From the NCBI GenBank assembly GCA_963839925.1, contig CAWIWV010000001.1:558001-622000 (forward strand): 64,000 nucleotides of DNA, read 5' to 3'. Both the position numbers and the translations under genes were made by a program. The DNA is from Bog-756 sp963839925. GTDB taxonomy: Bacteria > Actinomycetota > Acidimicrobiia > Acidimicrobiales > RAAP-2. Under the pieces are notes generated by a model. It made no database searches, was not told where the DNA came from, and was given only the letters and a program-made list of their open reading frames with translations. Of this stretch, positions 8,294-16,152 are shown one piece after another (positions within the stretch are counted from its first letter, which is position 1; every line of letters begins with the position of its first letter).

Positions 8294-9549
8294 CCGACCA
8301 TTGTGCTCGAAGCCGGCCGATCTCCGGTTGCCAGACGACCGGCTGCGTTTCCGCTGGCCAGCGCCGCGTCGGCGAGAAGACCGACCGGACCCACCCAGTC
8401 ACCGGCCATGGTCACCCCCGGCACCCCGGTGTCTCCGACGCCGGGCCGACCGGCAAGTCCACCGCTCAGCGCGCGGGGGATCGCACCGGTGACCGGGAGG
8501 CGGGCCTGGAAGCGCTTGGTGACGATCTCGCCGGGCTGCACGCCCGCCTCGAGGACGAGCTGCTCGAGTTGTGGGCGGTCCTCCTCGGCGCTTCGGGCAC
8601 CGTACCGGATCGCGGCGACCACCGCCTGCCCCTCGGGAGCCTGCCTCCCCGGCGGTGACTGCACGGTCGTGTAGACCGGATCGTCGAGGCCGAGCACGTA
8701 GCCGGGCTCGGGCACCCGGCTGACCCCGAGGTCGAGGCACGCCGCGGTGCACGGCGCACCGAGGTCGCCCCAACCGGGCTCGTCTGGCAACAGGCGTCGG
8801 ATCGCAGCCGGTCCGCCGGTGGCGACGACCACCTGATCGGCGATCAGCGCACCGTCTGGCGTGGTGACCTCGACGTGGTCCCCGACCCGCGCCAGTCCAG
8901 CGACCTGCACACCGGTCCGGACCTCGAGGGAAGCGGCGAGGCCGTCGATGAGCTGTCCCCATCCGCCGTGCAGATAGAGCACCCCACTCGTTGCCGCCGC
9001 CTGCAGCTGCTCCACCGCGGCGTCGGCGCTCAGCTCGTCGAGCGAAGCGGTGTAGGTCCCGAGTCGGATGAGGGCGCGCAACACCGATTCCGCATCCGGA
9101 CGCAGGCCGAACGAAGCGAGCCATGCGTCGACGGTGGTTCCCGCGAGGGTTGCGGAATCGATCTTGGGGACCTGGGTGAGCAGCTTCGCCAGCTGCACCT
9201 TGCCGCGTGCACCCACCGCCGAGGTCCGCAAGAGTGAACCCGCCCCGGTCGGGAGGAGGTGACGGGTTCCTCCGGTCAGGGCCTGGTACTGACCGAGGGG
9301 TGGGGGAGTCCCCTCGACTGCGACCCCGAGCTCGCGCAGGACCTCCGAGCCGGGACCGGCCGCGTACAACGCGTGGGCGCCCATGTTGAAGGTGAAGCCC
9401 TCCCGCTCGACCGTCCGAGCCCGCCCGCCTGGCTGGTGCGCTTCGAGCACGAGGACCCGGGCTCCCCGCTGCGAGGCGGTGGCGGCCGCCGACAGCCCGG
9501 CCAACCCGGCGCCGATCACGATCACATCCCATTCGGTTCGCATACCCAC
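8290..9549 (-). CDS. FAD-dependent oxidoreductase (phytoene desaturase / amine oxidase-like)
   Basis: The 419-residue flavoprotein starts with a dinucleotide-binding fold, VIVIGAGLAGLSAA at about 9-22, then the acidic strand end VLVLEAHQPGGRARTV, the pattern of the phytoene desaturase/monoamine oxidase superfamily. A second FAD segment near the C-terminus reads GVTMAGDWVGPVGLLADAALASG, matching the last FAD-contacting motif. The substrate is not evident. It is the first gene of a two-gene unit with the ECF41 sigma factor, which it overlaps by four bases. Its promoter lies in the 108-bp divergent region shared with the MFS exporter. ATG 9549 and ATG 9543 are both possible starts. Confidence 0.85.
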   Translation of the reverse strand: MGMRTEWDVIVIGAGLAGLSAAATASQRGARVLVLEAHQPGGRARTVEREGFTFNMGAHALYAAGPGSEVLRELGVAVEGTPPPLGQYQALTGGTRHLLPTGAGSLLRTSAVGARGKVQLAKLLTQVPKIDSATLAGTTVDAWLASFGLRPDAESVLRALIRLGTYTASLDELSADAAVEQLQAAATSGVLYLHGGWGQLIDGLAASLEVRTGVQVAGLARVGDHVEVTTPDGALIADQVVVATGGPAAIRRLLPDEPGWGDLGAPCTAACLDLGVSRVPEPGYVLGLDDPVYTTVQSPPGRQAPEGQAVVAAIRYGARSAEEDRPQLEQLVLEAGVQPGEIVTKRFQARLPVTGAIPRALSGGLAGRPGVGDTGVPGVTMAGDWVGPVGLLADAALASGNAAGRLATGDRPASSTMVG

Positions 9550-9594
9550 TACGACGCCGGCCGGATCGATCGTGTGACAGATCCGATTAGGATG

Positions 9595-9614
9595 ACGTTA
9601 ACGTACGCGTGAAC
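9595..9614. promoter_or_regulatory. Candidate MerR-type operator between divergent genes
   Basis: The 108-bp divergent region contains the perfect palindrome ACGTTAACGT (9595-9604). It overlaps a dyad with GTTAACG (9597-9603) facing CGTGAAC (9608-9614) across four bases, with six of seven positions complementary. It lies 44-63 bp before the MFS start. The MFS gene is coupled to a MerR regulator, and MerR proteins bind dyads inside promoters, so this is a reasonable operator. No clear -35/-10 pair was identified around it. Confidence 0.35.
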
Positions 9615-9657
9615 CAATGTTTACGTGGAGGAAAGGGGCAACGGGAAGGACCTGCCC

Positions 9658-11541
9658 ATGGCAAAGCTGGACGAGCTGAAAGCCGGTCGGGCCGACCGTA
9701 CCAACAAAGGTGCCGGGGGCATCGCGGACCTCCCTCCGAACTACAAGTGGATCGCGCTGTTCATCGCCACCTGTGGCGTCCTGATGGCGACGATCGACGG
9801 CTCGATCGTCCTCATCGCTCTTCCCGACATCTTCCGCGGCATCGGCATCGACCCGCTGCAACCCGGCAACACCTTCTACCTGCTGTGGATGATCCTCGGC
9901 TTTCTGGTGATCACCAGCGTGCTGGTGGTCACCTTGGGCAGGATGGGCGACATCTACGGCAGGGTGCGGACCTACAACCTCGGGTTCGCGGTGTTCACCT
10001 TCTTCTCGCTCATGTTGAGCATCACCTGGATGACCGGCCACGCGGCGGGCGACTGGTTGATCATCATGCGGATCTTCCAAGGGGTGGGCGCTGCCATGTT
10101 GATGGCCAACTCCTCGGCGATCCTGACCGACGTGTTCCCCGACAACCAACGGGGGATGGCACTCGGGGTGAACCAGGCGGCCGCGTTCAGTGGCGTGTTC
10201 ATCGGACTGGTCCTCGGTGGACTGCTCGCCCCGATCAGCTGGCGTCTCATCTTTCTGGTGTCGGTCCCGATCGGGCTCTTCACCACCATCTTCGGTTACC
10301 TCAAGCTGCACGAGACCAGCCCCCGCCGGCCCGCCCGTATCGACTGGCCGGGCAACATCACCTTCGCCCTCGGGCTGATCCTGGTCATGGTCGGGATCAC
10401 CTACGGGATCGAACCCTACGGCCATCACGTGATGGGCTGGACGAGTCCCTTGGTGCTCTCGACCTTGGCGGCCGGGGTGATCCTCCTGATCGCGTTCTGT
10501 GTGATCGAGACCAAGGTTCCCGAACCGATGTTCCGTCTCCAGCTGTTCAAGATCCGGGCCTTCACCAGCGGTGTGCTGGCCAGTTTCCTCGCCGCGCTCA
10601 GTCGCGGCGGATTGATGTTCATGCTGATCATCTGGTTGCAGGGCATCTGGTTGCCGCTGCACGGCTACACATTCAGTGTGACCCCGCTTTGGGCGGGGAT
10701 CGCGATGCTCCCCCTCACCATGGGATTTCTCATCGCCGGGCCGGTGTCCGGCGTGCTCTCCGACCGGTACGGGGCCCGCCCGTTCGCGACCGGAGGCATG
10801 CTCGGTTCGGCGATCTGCCTCGCCCTGCTCGAGTTCCTTCCGGTCGACTTCCCCTACCCGATGTTCGCCGCGCTCCTCTTCGTCACCGGCCTGACCATGG
10901 CCGCCTTCGGCTCGCCCAACCGGGCCGGGGTGATGAACAGCTTGCCTCCGCAGCACCGGGGTGCGGGCTCGGGGATGAACACCACGTTCCAGAACTCGGC
11001 CCAGGTGCTCTCGATCGGGATCTTCTTCACCTTGATGATCGTCGGCCTGATGTCCTCGTTGCCGGCGAACCTGCTGCATGGGCTCACCGCCCACGGCGTG
11101 CCCGTCGACGTTGCCGAACGCACCGCCCACCTCTCTCCCGTGTCCACGTTGTTCGCCGCGTTCCTCGGGTACGACCCGGTGCAGCACCTGATCGGCGCTC
11201 AGGCGCTCAGCCATCTCAGCCCGGCGCAGCAGCAAGTGCTCATCGGCCGCGGCTTCTTCCCCGGGTTGATCAGTGCACCGTTCCGTGCGGGACTGCACGC
11301 CGCGCTCGACTTCGCGATCGTGGCCAGCCTGTTCGCCGCCGGAGCTTCGTGGTTGCGAGGCGGGCGGTATGTCTACACCGAGCCCGAAGTGACTCGTGAG
11401 CGTGGTGCGGGTCGCAACGGGTCGAGCCCCGAGAAGCAGCCGGTCGGCTCGACGACGGAGCAGTCTCCGACGGTCGGGGCGGGAGCCTCCAACGGGGCCG
11501 ATCCTGTTCCGGTGGCGCCGGTTCCCGAGGTGATCGACTGA
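9658..11541 (+). CDS. DHA2-type MFS multidrug exporter
   Basis: This integral membrane protein of 627 residues has about 14 hydrophobic segments, as expected for the DHA2 (14-TM) drug:proton antiporter family. The first segment reads WIALFIATCGVLMATIDGSI, matching the family start (LD/ID after the first helix). VTLGRMGDIYGRVRTYNLGF is the MFS motif A loop after helix 2. Start ATG 9658 is chosen because GGGAAGGA lies eight bases upstream; GTG 9625 in the same frame is weaker. An insertion near residues 470-550 and a polar C-terminal tail make it longer than average. Its stop overlaps the MerR start (TGATG), so regulator and pump form one unit. The exported compound is unknown. Confidence 0.92.
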   Translation: MAKLDELKAGRADRTNKGAGGIADLPPNYKWIALFIATCGVLMATIDGSIVLIALPDIFRGIGIDPLQPGNTFYLLWMILGFLVITSVLVVTLGRMGDIYGRVRTYNLGFAVFTFFSLMLSITWMTGHAAGDWLIIMRIFQGVGAAMLMANSSAILTDVFPDNQRGMALGVNQAAAFSGVFIGLVLGGLLAPISWRLIFLVSVPIGLFTTIFGYLKLHETSPRRPARIDWPGNITFALGLILVMVGITYGIEPYGHHVMGWTSPLVLSTLAAGVILLIAFCVIETKVPEPMFRLQLFKIRAFTSGVLASFLAALSRGGLMFMLIIWLQGIWLPLHGYTFSVTPLWAGIAMLPLTMGFLIAGPVSGVLSDRYGARPFATGGMLGSAICLALLEFLPVDFPYPMFAALLFVTGLTMAAFGSPNRAGVMNSLPPQHRGAGSGMNTTFQNSAQVLSIGIFFTLMIVGLMSSLPANLLHGLTAHGVPVDVAERTAHLSPVSTLFAAFLGYDPVQHLIGAQALSHLSPAQQQVLIGRGFFPGLISAPFRAGLHAALDFAIVASLFAAGASWLRGGRYVYTEPEVTRERGAGRNGSSPEKQPVGSTTEQSPTVGAGASNGADPVPVAPVPEVID

Positions 11542-12017
11542 TGATCACCCGGAACGCGACGACCAAGCCGGCTCCGGTGGCACTTCGGATCGGCGAGGCG
11601 GCCAAGATGACCGGCCTCACCACCCGGACGCTGCGCTACTGGGAGGAGATCGGGCTGATCCGGCCGAGTTCCCATCGCGAGAGTGGCGAGCGCATGTACT
11701 CGCAGACCGACATGGCCCGGGTGTCCCGCATCCGCGACCTGCAGGAGCTGTTGGGCTTCTCGCTCGCCGAGGTCCGGGTGGTGTTGGACACCGAGGACGT
11801 CGACGTCCTCGATCGGGTGCGTTCCGAAATTCACTCCGCCGATCTGGATCCTGACCACCGTCGCGAGTTGCTCGACGAAGCGATCGAGGCCAACGACAAG
11901 TTGCTTGCCCGGCTCGACGACACCCTGGCCCGGATCGGAGCCTTTCGTGACGAGCGTGCTGCCAAAGCGGTCCGTCTGCGACGTGCCCGCCGCGAGGTCG
12001 GTGAGGCACTGGCCTAA
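11541..12017 (+). CDS. MerR family transcriptional regulator
   Basis: The 158-residue protein has an N-terminal winged helix-turn-helix of the MerR type: LRIGEAAKMTGLTTRTLRYW at about 15-34, EEIGLIRPS, then a wing ending in RMYSQTDMARV. A helix (LQELLGFSLAEVRVVL) and a long C-terminal coiled-coil helix for dimerisation follow. There is no cysteine-rich metal site and no large ligand-binding domain, so it belongs with the small MerR regulators that control efflux genes. It begins one base inside the MFS stop codon. The likely target is the MFS promoter region around 9595-9614. Confidence 0.92.
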   Translation: MITRNATTKPAPVALRIGEAAKMTGLTTRTLRYWEEIGLIRPSSHRESGERMYSQTDMARVSRIRDLQELLGFSLAEVRVVLDTEDVDVLDRVRSEIHSADLDPDHRRELLDEAIEANDKLLARLDDTLARIGAFRDERAAKAVRLRRARREVGEALA

Positions 12018-12080
12018 CGAGCCCTCAGCGTTCGGCCGGATCACCCCGATGGGCCGAGGTTAAGATCCGCGCGTGATGCC

Positions 12081-13367
12081 ATGTCGATGATCGACTACGA
12101 CGCCCGGCCCGTCACTCCCCAGGTGATTCTGGTCGGTGAGCGGGCATCCTCTGCGGGCTATGGCATCCGTGACTTTCTGAGTCGCAACGGTGTTCCCTAC
12201 GAGTGGGTCGACCTCGAGAACGCAGCTCGAGCCGAGGCGTTGTTGGGGGAGGGCCAGAGAGATCCCGGCCAGTTGCCCCTCTGTGTCCTCCCGAACGGAG
12301 ATCGACTCGCGCCGGCCACCTTGGAAGCGGTGGCCGAGGGACTCGGGATGGTCGAACCCCCGAGACTCTCCGACTACGACCTGGTCATCGTCGGAGCCGG
12401 ACCCGCCGGCCTCGCAGCCTCGGTGTACGCGGCCTCGGAAGGCCTGGCGGCGGTGGCGGTCGAAGCTGTCGCACCAGGGGGTCAGGCCGGAACGACCTCC
12501 ATGATCGAGAACTACCTCGGCTTTCCACAAGGAGTGAGCGGGAGCGAACTGGCGACGAGGGCAACGGCGCAGGCGAGACGATTCGGGGCTGAGGTGCTGC
12601 TCGCTCGCCGCCTCGTCGACGCCACGAGGGACGGACCGGGCTTTGTCGCCAACCTGTCGGACGGCTCATCGGTGCGGGCGCGGGCCATGCTCATGGCGAG
12701 CGGTGTCGAATGGCGCCGGCTGGAGGTGCCCGGCATCGACGAGCTCCTCGGCTCCGGCGTCTACTACGGCGCGGGCCCGAGCGAGGCGGTCACCTGCAGT
12801 GGGTGCCGGGTGGCCATCGTCGGAGGAGGAAACTCGGCCGGTCAGGCGGTCGTCCGATTCTCGCGGTATGCCTCGCATGTGACCTTGCTGGTCCGAGGGA
12901 GCTCGCTCGAGGCGTCGATGTCCCACTACCTGATCAGCCAGGTGAGGGAGCTGGAGAACGTCGATGTCCGGACCAACACCGAAGTCGTGGATCTCGAAGC
13001 GGACGGACGTCTCCGGGAGCTGGTTCTTTCGTCGGGAGGCGTCGAGGATCGATTGCCGGTCGACTCTCTCTTCGTCTGCATCGGTGGGGTGCCGCGTACC
13101 CAGGGTGCCAAACGGGTCGGCGTCGCGCTGGACGCCGCCGGATACCTGCGCACCGGCTACGAGCTCGTGTCGGCGGAGGGCGCGCTGGAAGACTGGCCGC
13201 TTGCTCGTCAACCGTTGCCTCTGGAGACGAACCTGCCCGGGTTGTTCGCCGCAGGCGATGTCCGAAGCGGATCGGTCAAGCGATGCGCTGCAGCGATCGG
13301 CGAGGGTTCGATGTCGGTTGCGTTGATCCACCAGAGACTCGCCGAGCTCGGTGTTGACGATGGCTGA
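12081..13367 (+). CDS. Thioredoxin-reductase-like flavoprotein lacking the usual CxxC
   Basis: This 428-residue protein has a glutaredoxin/thioredoxin-like N-terminal segment (residues 10-90) followed by a two-dinucleotide-fold flavoprotein. The FAD motif GAGPAG is at 105-110, APGGQAGTT at 131-139 matches the thioredoxin reductase pattern, and the NAD(P)H motif is GGGNSAGQ at 248-255. The final FAD motif is GLFAAGDVRSGSVKRCAAAIGEGS. At the position of the redox-active CxxC of classical TrxR the sequence is YYGAGP (228-233). The CSGC at 239-242 sits too close to the NADPH motif to align with it. Related actinobacterial proteins share this loss, so disulfide reduction by the normal route is unlikely. 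It overlaps the LUD gene by eight bases. Confidence 0.88.
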   Translation: MSMIDYDARPVTPQVILVGERASSAGYGIRDFLSRNGVPYEWVDLENAARAEALLGEGQRDPGQLPLCVLPNGDRLAPATLEAVAEGLGMVEPPRLSDYDLVIVGAGPAGLAASVYAASEGLAAVAVEAVAPGGQAGTTSMIENYLGFPQGVSGSELATRATAQARRFGAEVLLARRLVDATRDGPGFVANLSDGSSVRARAMLMASGVEWRRLEVPGIDELLGSGVYYGAGPSEAVTCSGCRVAIVGGGNSAGQAVVRFSRYASHVTLLVRGSSLEASMSHYLISQVRELENVDVRTNTEVVDLEADGRLRELVLSSGGVEDRLPVDSLFVCIGGVPRTQGAKRVGVALDAAGYLRTGYELVSAEGALEDWPLARQPLPLETNLPGLFAAGDVRSGSVKRCAAAIGEGSMSVALIHQRLAELGVDDG

Positions 13368-14019
13368 TCTGGATGCCGTGCCGGCGCCGGGTCCGAGCGA
13401 GCAGGCGGTCGCGGAATTCTCTTCTCCCGCGTCACTCGAACAGATTCGCGTCGTGGCGGAGCGTCTCGAACGCAATGGGATCACCTGCATGGTCGTCGAG
13501 TCCTCCGAAGATGCCAGAAAGGCGGTCCGGTCGATCCTCCCGGTCGGAGCCGAGGTCTACAACAACACGTCTCGAACGCTCGAGAGCATCGGAGTTGCCG
13601 AAGACGTGGAACGATCCGGTGACTACCAGCCGCTGCGCCCGCGCCTCTACCGGATGGATCGCGAGATGCAGGGCCGTGAGATGCGCCAGCTTGCCGCATC
13701 GCCGGATTGGGTCGTCGGGAGCGTGCACGCGGCGACAGAGGAGGGATCACTGCTCATTGCCTCGGCGAGTGGCAGCCAGCTCGGTCCGATCGCCTCCGGG
13801 GCGGGCCACGTGATCCTCGTCGTCGGCAGCCAGAAGATCGTTCCCGATTTCGATACCGGACTCCGGCGAATCTACGACTACTGCTTTCCCCTCGAGGACC
13901 ATCGGGCCAGAGAGGCCTATGGCGTCCAGAGCGGGGTCAACAATGTGCTCGTGATCAACAAGGCGATGGGTGAGGGCCGGATCACCGTGATCCTGGTCGA
14001 AGAGGCACTCGGGTTCTGA
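13360..14019 (+). CDS. LUD domain protein (LutC-like)
   Basis: The 219-residue protein matches the LUD fold found in LutB/LutC lactate-utilisation proteins. Visible pieces are GITCMVVESSEDARKAVRSI, PVGAEVYNNTSRTLESIGV, WVVGSVHAATEEGSLLIAS and HVILVVGSQKIVPD, where the conserved NTS and EGS/HVI/VG elements of the family occur in order. No iron-sulfur cysteine cluster is present, so it is a LutC-type rather than LutB-type protein. ATG 13360 is chosen; the frame also has GTG 13351 upstream. It overlaps the end of the flavoprotein gene by eight bases, so the pair is probably translated together. A joint redox role is inferred from this coupling only. Confidence 0.85.
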   Translation: MADLDAVPAPGPSEQAVAEFSSPASLEQIRVVAERLERNGITCMVVESSEDARKAVRSILPVGAEVYNNTSRTLESIGVAEDVERSGDYQPLRPRLYRMDREMQGREMRQLAASPDWVVGSVHAATEEGSLLIASASGSQLGPIASGAGHVILVVGSQKIVPDFDTGLRRIYDYCFPLEDHRAREAYGVQSGVNNVLVINKAMGEGRITVILVEEALGF

Positions 14020-14063
14020 ATCTTGGCCCTGCGAGGCGAGTGGATTCTCGGTCCCCGGCGCCT

Positions 14064-16118
14064 TCAGAGTTCTGGGAAGCCCACGCTCTGGTACGTATAT
14101 TGCGAGAGCGGACTTGCGACAGGTTGCGATGCAACGCAGTCAGACGATCTGGGGTCGTTTTTCACCTCGGCGTAGTACGTACCGGACACGTTCGTCACCG
14201 TGATGCTCTTGTTCGACCCAACGAACCCGTAGCTCGGCCCTGTTGGAGTGGGGCCGTAGGGGCTGTAGGGCGGGGAAACCGCCACTGCCCCCTGGTTGTC
14301 GTAGATGTACCAACAGCTCTGGTCGACTGGTGCGTAGGCGGCCAAGATCACGCCGTTTCCATCGGGTGAAGAAAACACAGAGATCCAGTTCGGATGGGTC
14401 GAGCTGAAGACGGTGAATGTCAAACTCGGGTCGGTATTGGTGAGCGCCGACACCAGACCGGCCGTGCCAGGAAACGATCCACCATTCATCGAGTAGATCG
14501 AATTGATGGAGGTAAGTGATTCCTCAAGGTCTTGCTGTGCGTTCGAATCACTATCAGTGAACCCGAGATTGTTGGCACACGTATTCCCATCAACGTTGCT
14601 GTTCGTTCCGTCGGGACACGTCGTGTTGTCCCAAAGCACATCAGATAAAACTGTGTTCGTGATATCGGAATCATCGAGGTCGGCGTCGGTAAAATTGGCG
14701 TCACTGAGATTTCCATTGGCAAGACCCAATTTCGACAGGTCGGCCCCGCCGAGGTTGGCGCTTGGTCCAACGAGGTACCCGTTGAGAAGATTCCAGCCCA
14801 CAGGAAGATGTGCTGGCACCCCGGTGATCCCGCCCGACGTGACGAGGCTCAGATCGGCACCGGTGAGATCGACATCGCTCAGATCTGCGCCGCCCATGGC
14901 TGCAGTCGCCATAGCCGCGTCCTTGAGATCCGCCGACGGACCGACCAAATAACCCACTGTGAAGAGCCAATCGGTGGGCAGGGAAGACGGAGTGCCAACG
15001 ATCAACCCCGAGGACACCCCCGCGAGGTCGGCACCGCCGAGCGCTGCCCCATCTAGATCCGTGCCCGCCAGGTCGACGTTTGAAAAATCGGCGTCAGTCA
15101 GGTTCGCCTCAGGACCGACCAGATAGCCATTGACGACGGACCAGCCCACTGGAAGGGAAGACGGAGTGCCAACGATTCCACCCGACGACACCCCCGAAAG
15201 GAGCGCACCGGAAAGTTCTGCTCCAGCGAGACTGGCGTTCGCCAGATCGGCGTTGGAAAGGGTCGCGTTGGTCAGATTTGCCTGTGGGCCGACGAGATAA
15301 CCGCCAATGAGGAGCCAATCCGTTGGCAATACCGGCTCACCAGTCAATCGACCGGATATGACGCCATTGAGCGCCGCTTCGGAGAGGTTCACCGAACCAA
15401 GATCCAATCCAGCGAGATCTGCATGCGTCAGATTCGCCGTGGGTCCGAGCAAGTAACCGCCGAGAAGTCGCCATCCCGAGGGCAATCCGGTTGGAAGTCC
15501 GACGATCCCACCTGATGACGCTCCGGCTAACTGGGTGTCGGTCATGTTGGCGCCAGCGAGCTGGGCTCGAGACAGAGTCGCATCGGTGAGCTGGGCGTCG
15601 GTCAGATTGGCCTTCATGAGATCGAGCCCGCTGAGGTCGGCATTGGAGAGGTTGCACTTCTGGAGGTTTGCAAACGGCCCCCGATACGCGCAGTCCTGCG
15701 TGCGTGTCGGCTTCACGGCGTTCGCAACTGCATCCTTCCCGAAGCCGACGGTGTTTCCGGCCTGAACCGTTACGGAGTAGGCCTTGCCGTTGGTCAGGCC
15801 CGACACGACACAGTTGGTGGCCGAGGTGATGCACCTCTTCAGCCCAGGGGAGACGGTGACGAGATAGCGGGTGACAGGCCTTCCACCCGTCGATGCCGGG
15901 GCTCTCCACGACACCGCGATTGCGGTGTCGGCCGGCGTTGCCACCAGGTGCGCTGGCACGCCTGGTCTCGATGGAGCCGCGGCACCCACGGAACCCCCGA
16001 CGCTCAGCGTGGCAGCAACGACCGCGCCGGCAATTGCAAGGGCCGCCTTCTTTCGGTTGATCACTCGGTCCCCGTTTCGCGCCAACGTGTCTTGCGCAAC
16101 CACCTTCAAGTTTCCCAT
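14064..16118 (-). CDS. Secreted composite pentapeptide-repeat protein with FN3-like domain
   Basis: The protein has 684 residues from ATG 16118, with AAAGG just upstream. Residues 18-48 form a signal peptide (INRKKAALAIAGAVVAATL). A fibronectin type III-like domain spans about 50-150 (TAIAVSWRAPASTGG, YSVTVQAGNTVGFG). From about 160 to 515 there are pentapeptide repeats of the A(D/N)LxxAxL type, interrupted five times by a linker of the form LP-x-(G/D)W followed by GYLVGP, giving units of 52-58 residues. A cysteine-containing segment (TTCPDGTNS) follows. The last 170 residues (NAQQDLEESLTSINSIYS onward) resemble the soluble part of a pilin-like protein. It is minus-strand, 34 nt after the glycosyltransferase stop, and likely acts at the cell surface or outside. 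The partner is unknown. Confidence 0.85.
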   Translation of the reverse strand: MGNLKVVAQDTLARNGDRVINRKKAALAIAGAVVAATLSVGGSVGAAAPSRPGVPAHLVATPADTAIAVSWRAPASTGGRPVTRYLVTVSPGLKRCITSATNCVVSGLTNGKAYSVTVQAGNTVGFGKDAVANAVKPTRTQDCAYRGPFANLQKCNLSNADLSGLDLMKANLTDAQLTDATLSRAQLAGANMTDTQLAGASSGGIVGLPTGLPSGWRLLGGYLLGPTANLTHADLAGLDLGSVNLSEAALNGVISGRLTGEPVLPTDWLLIGGYLVGPQANLTNATLSNADLANASLAGAELSGALLSGVSSGGIVGTPSSLPVGWSVVNGYLVGPEANLTDADFSNVDLAGTDLDGAALGGADLAGVSSGLIVGTPSSLPTDWLFTVGYLVGPSADLKDAAMATAAMGGADLSDVDLTGADLSLVTSGGITGVPAHLPVGWNLLNGYLVGPSANLGGADLSKLGLANGNLSDANFTDADLDDSDITNTVLSDVLWDNTTCPDGTNSNVDGNTCANNLGFTDSDSNAQQDLEESLTSINSIYSMNGGSFPGTAGLVSALTNTDPSLTFTVFSSTHPNWISVFSSPDGNGVILAAYAPVDQSCWYIYDNQGAVAVSPPYSPYGPTPTGPSYGFVGSNKSITVTNVSGTYYAEVKNDPRSSDCVASQPVASPLSQYTYQSVGFPEL

Positions 16119-16152
16119 CACAGAGCCTTTGAAGCCAAGGAAATGTTGAAGC

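Noticed and set aside
12795..12806. CSGC in the thioredoxin-reductase-like protein as a redox-active CxxC
   Set aside because: It is only a few residues before the NADPH motif. Alignment with classical TrxR puts the active CxxC at YYGAGP, about ten residues earlier.
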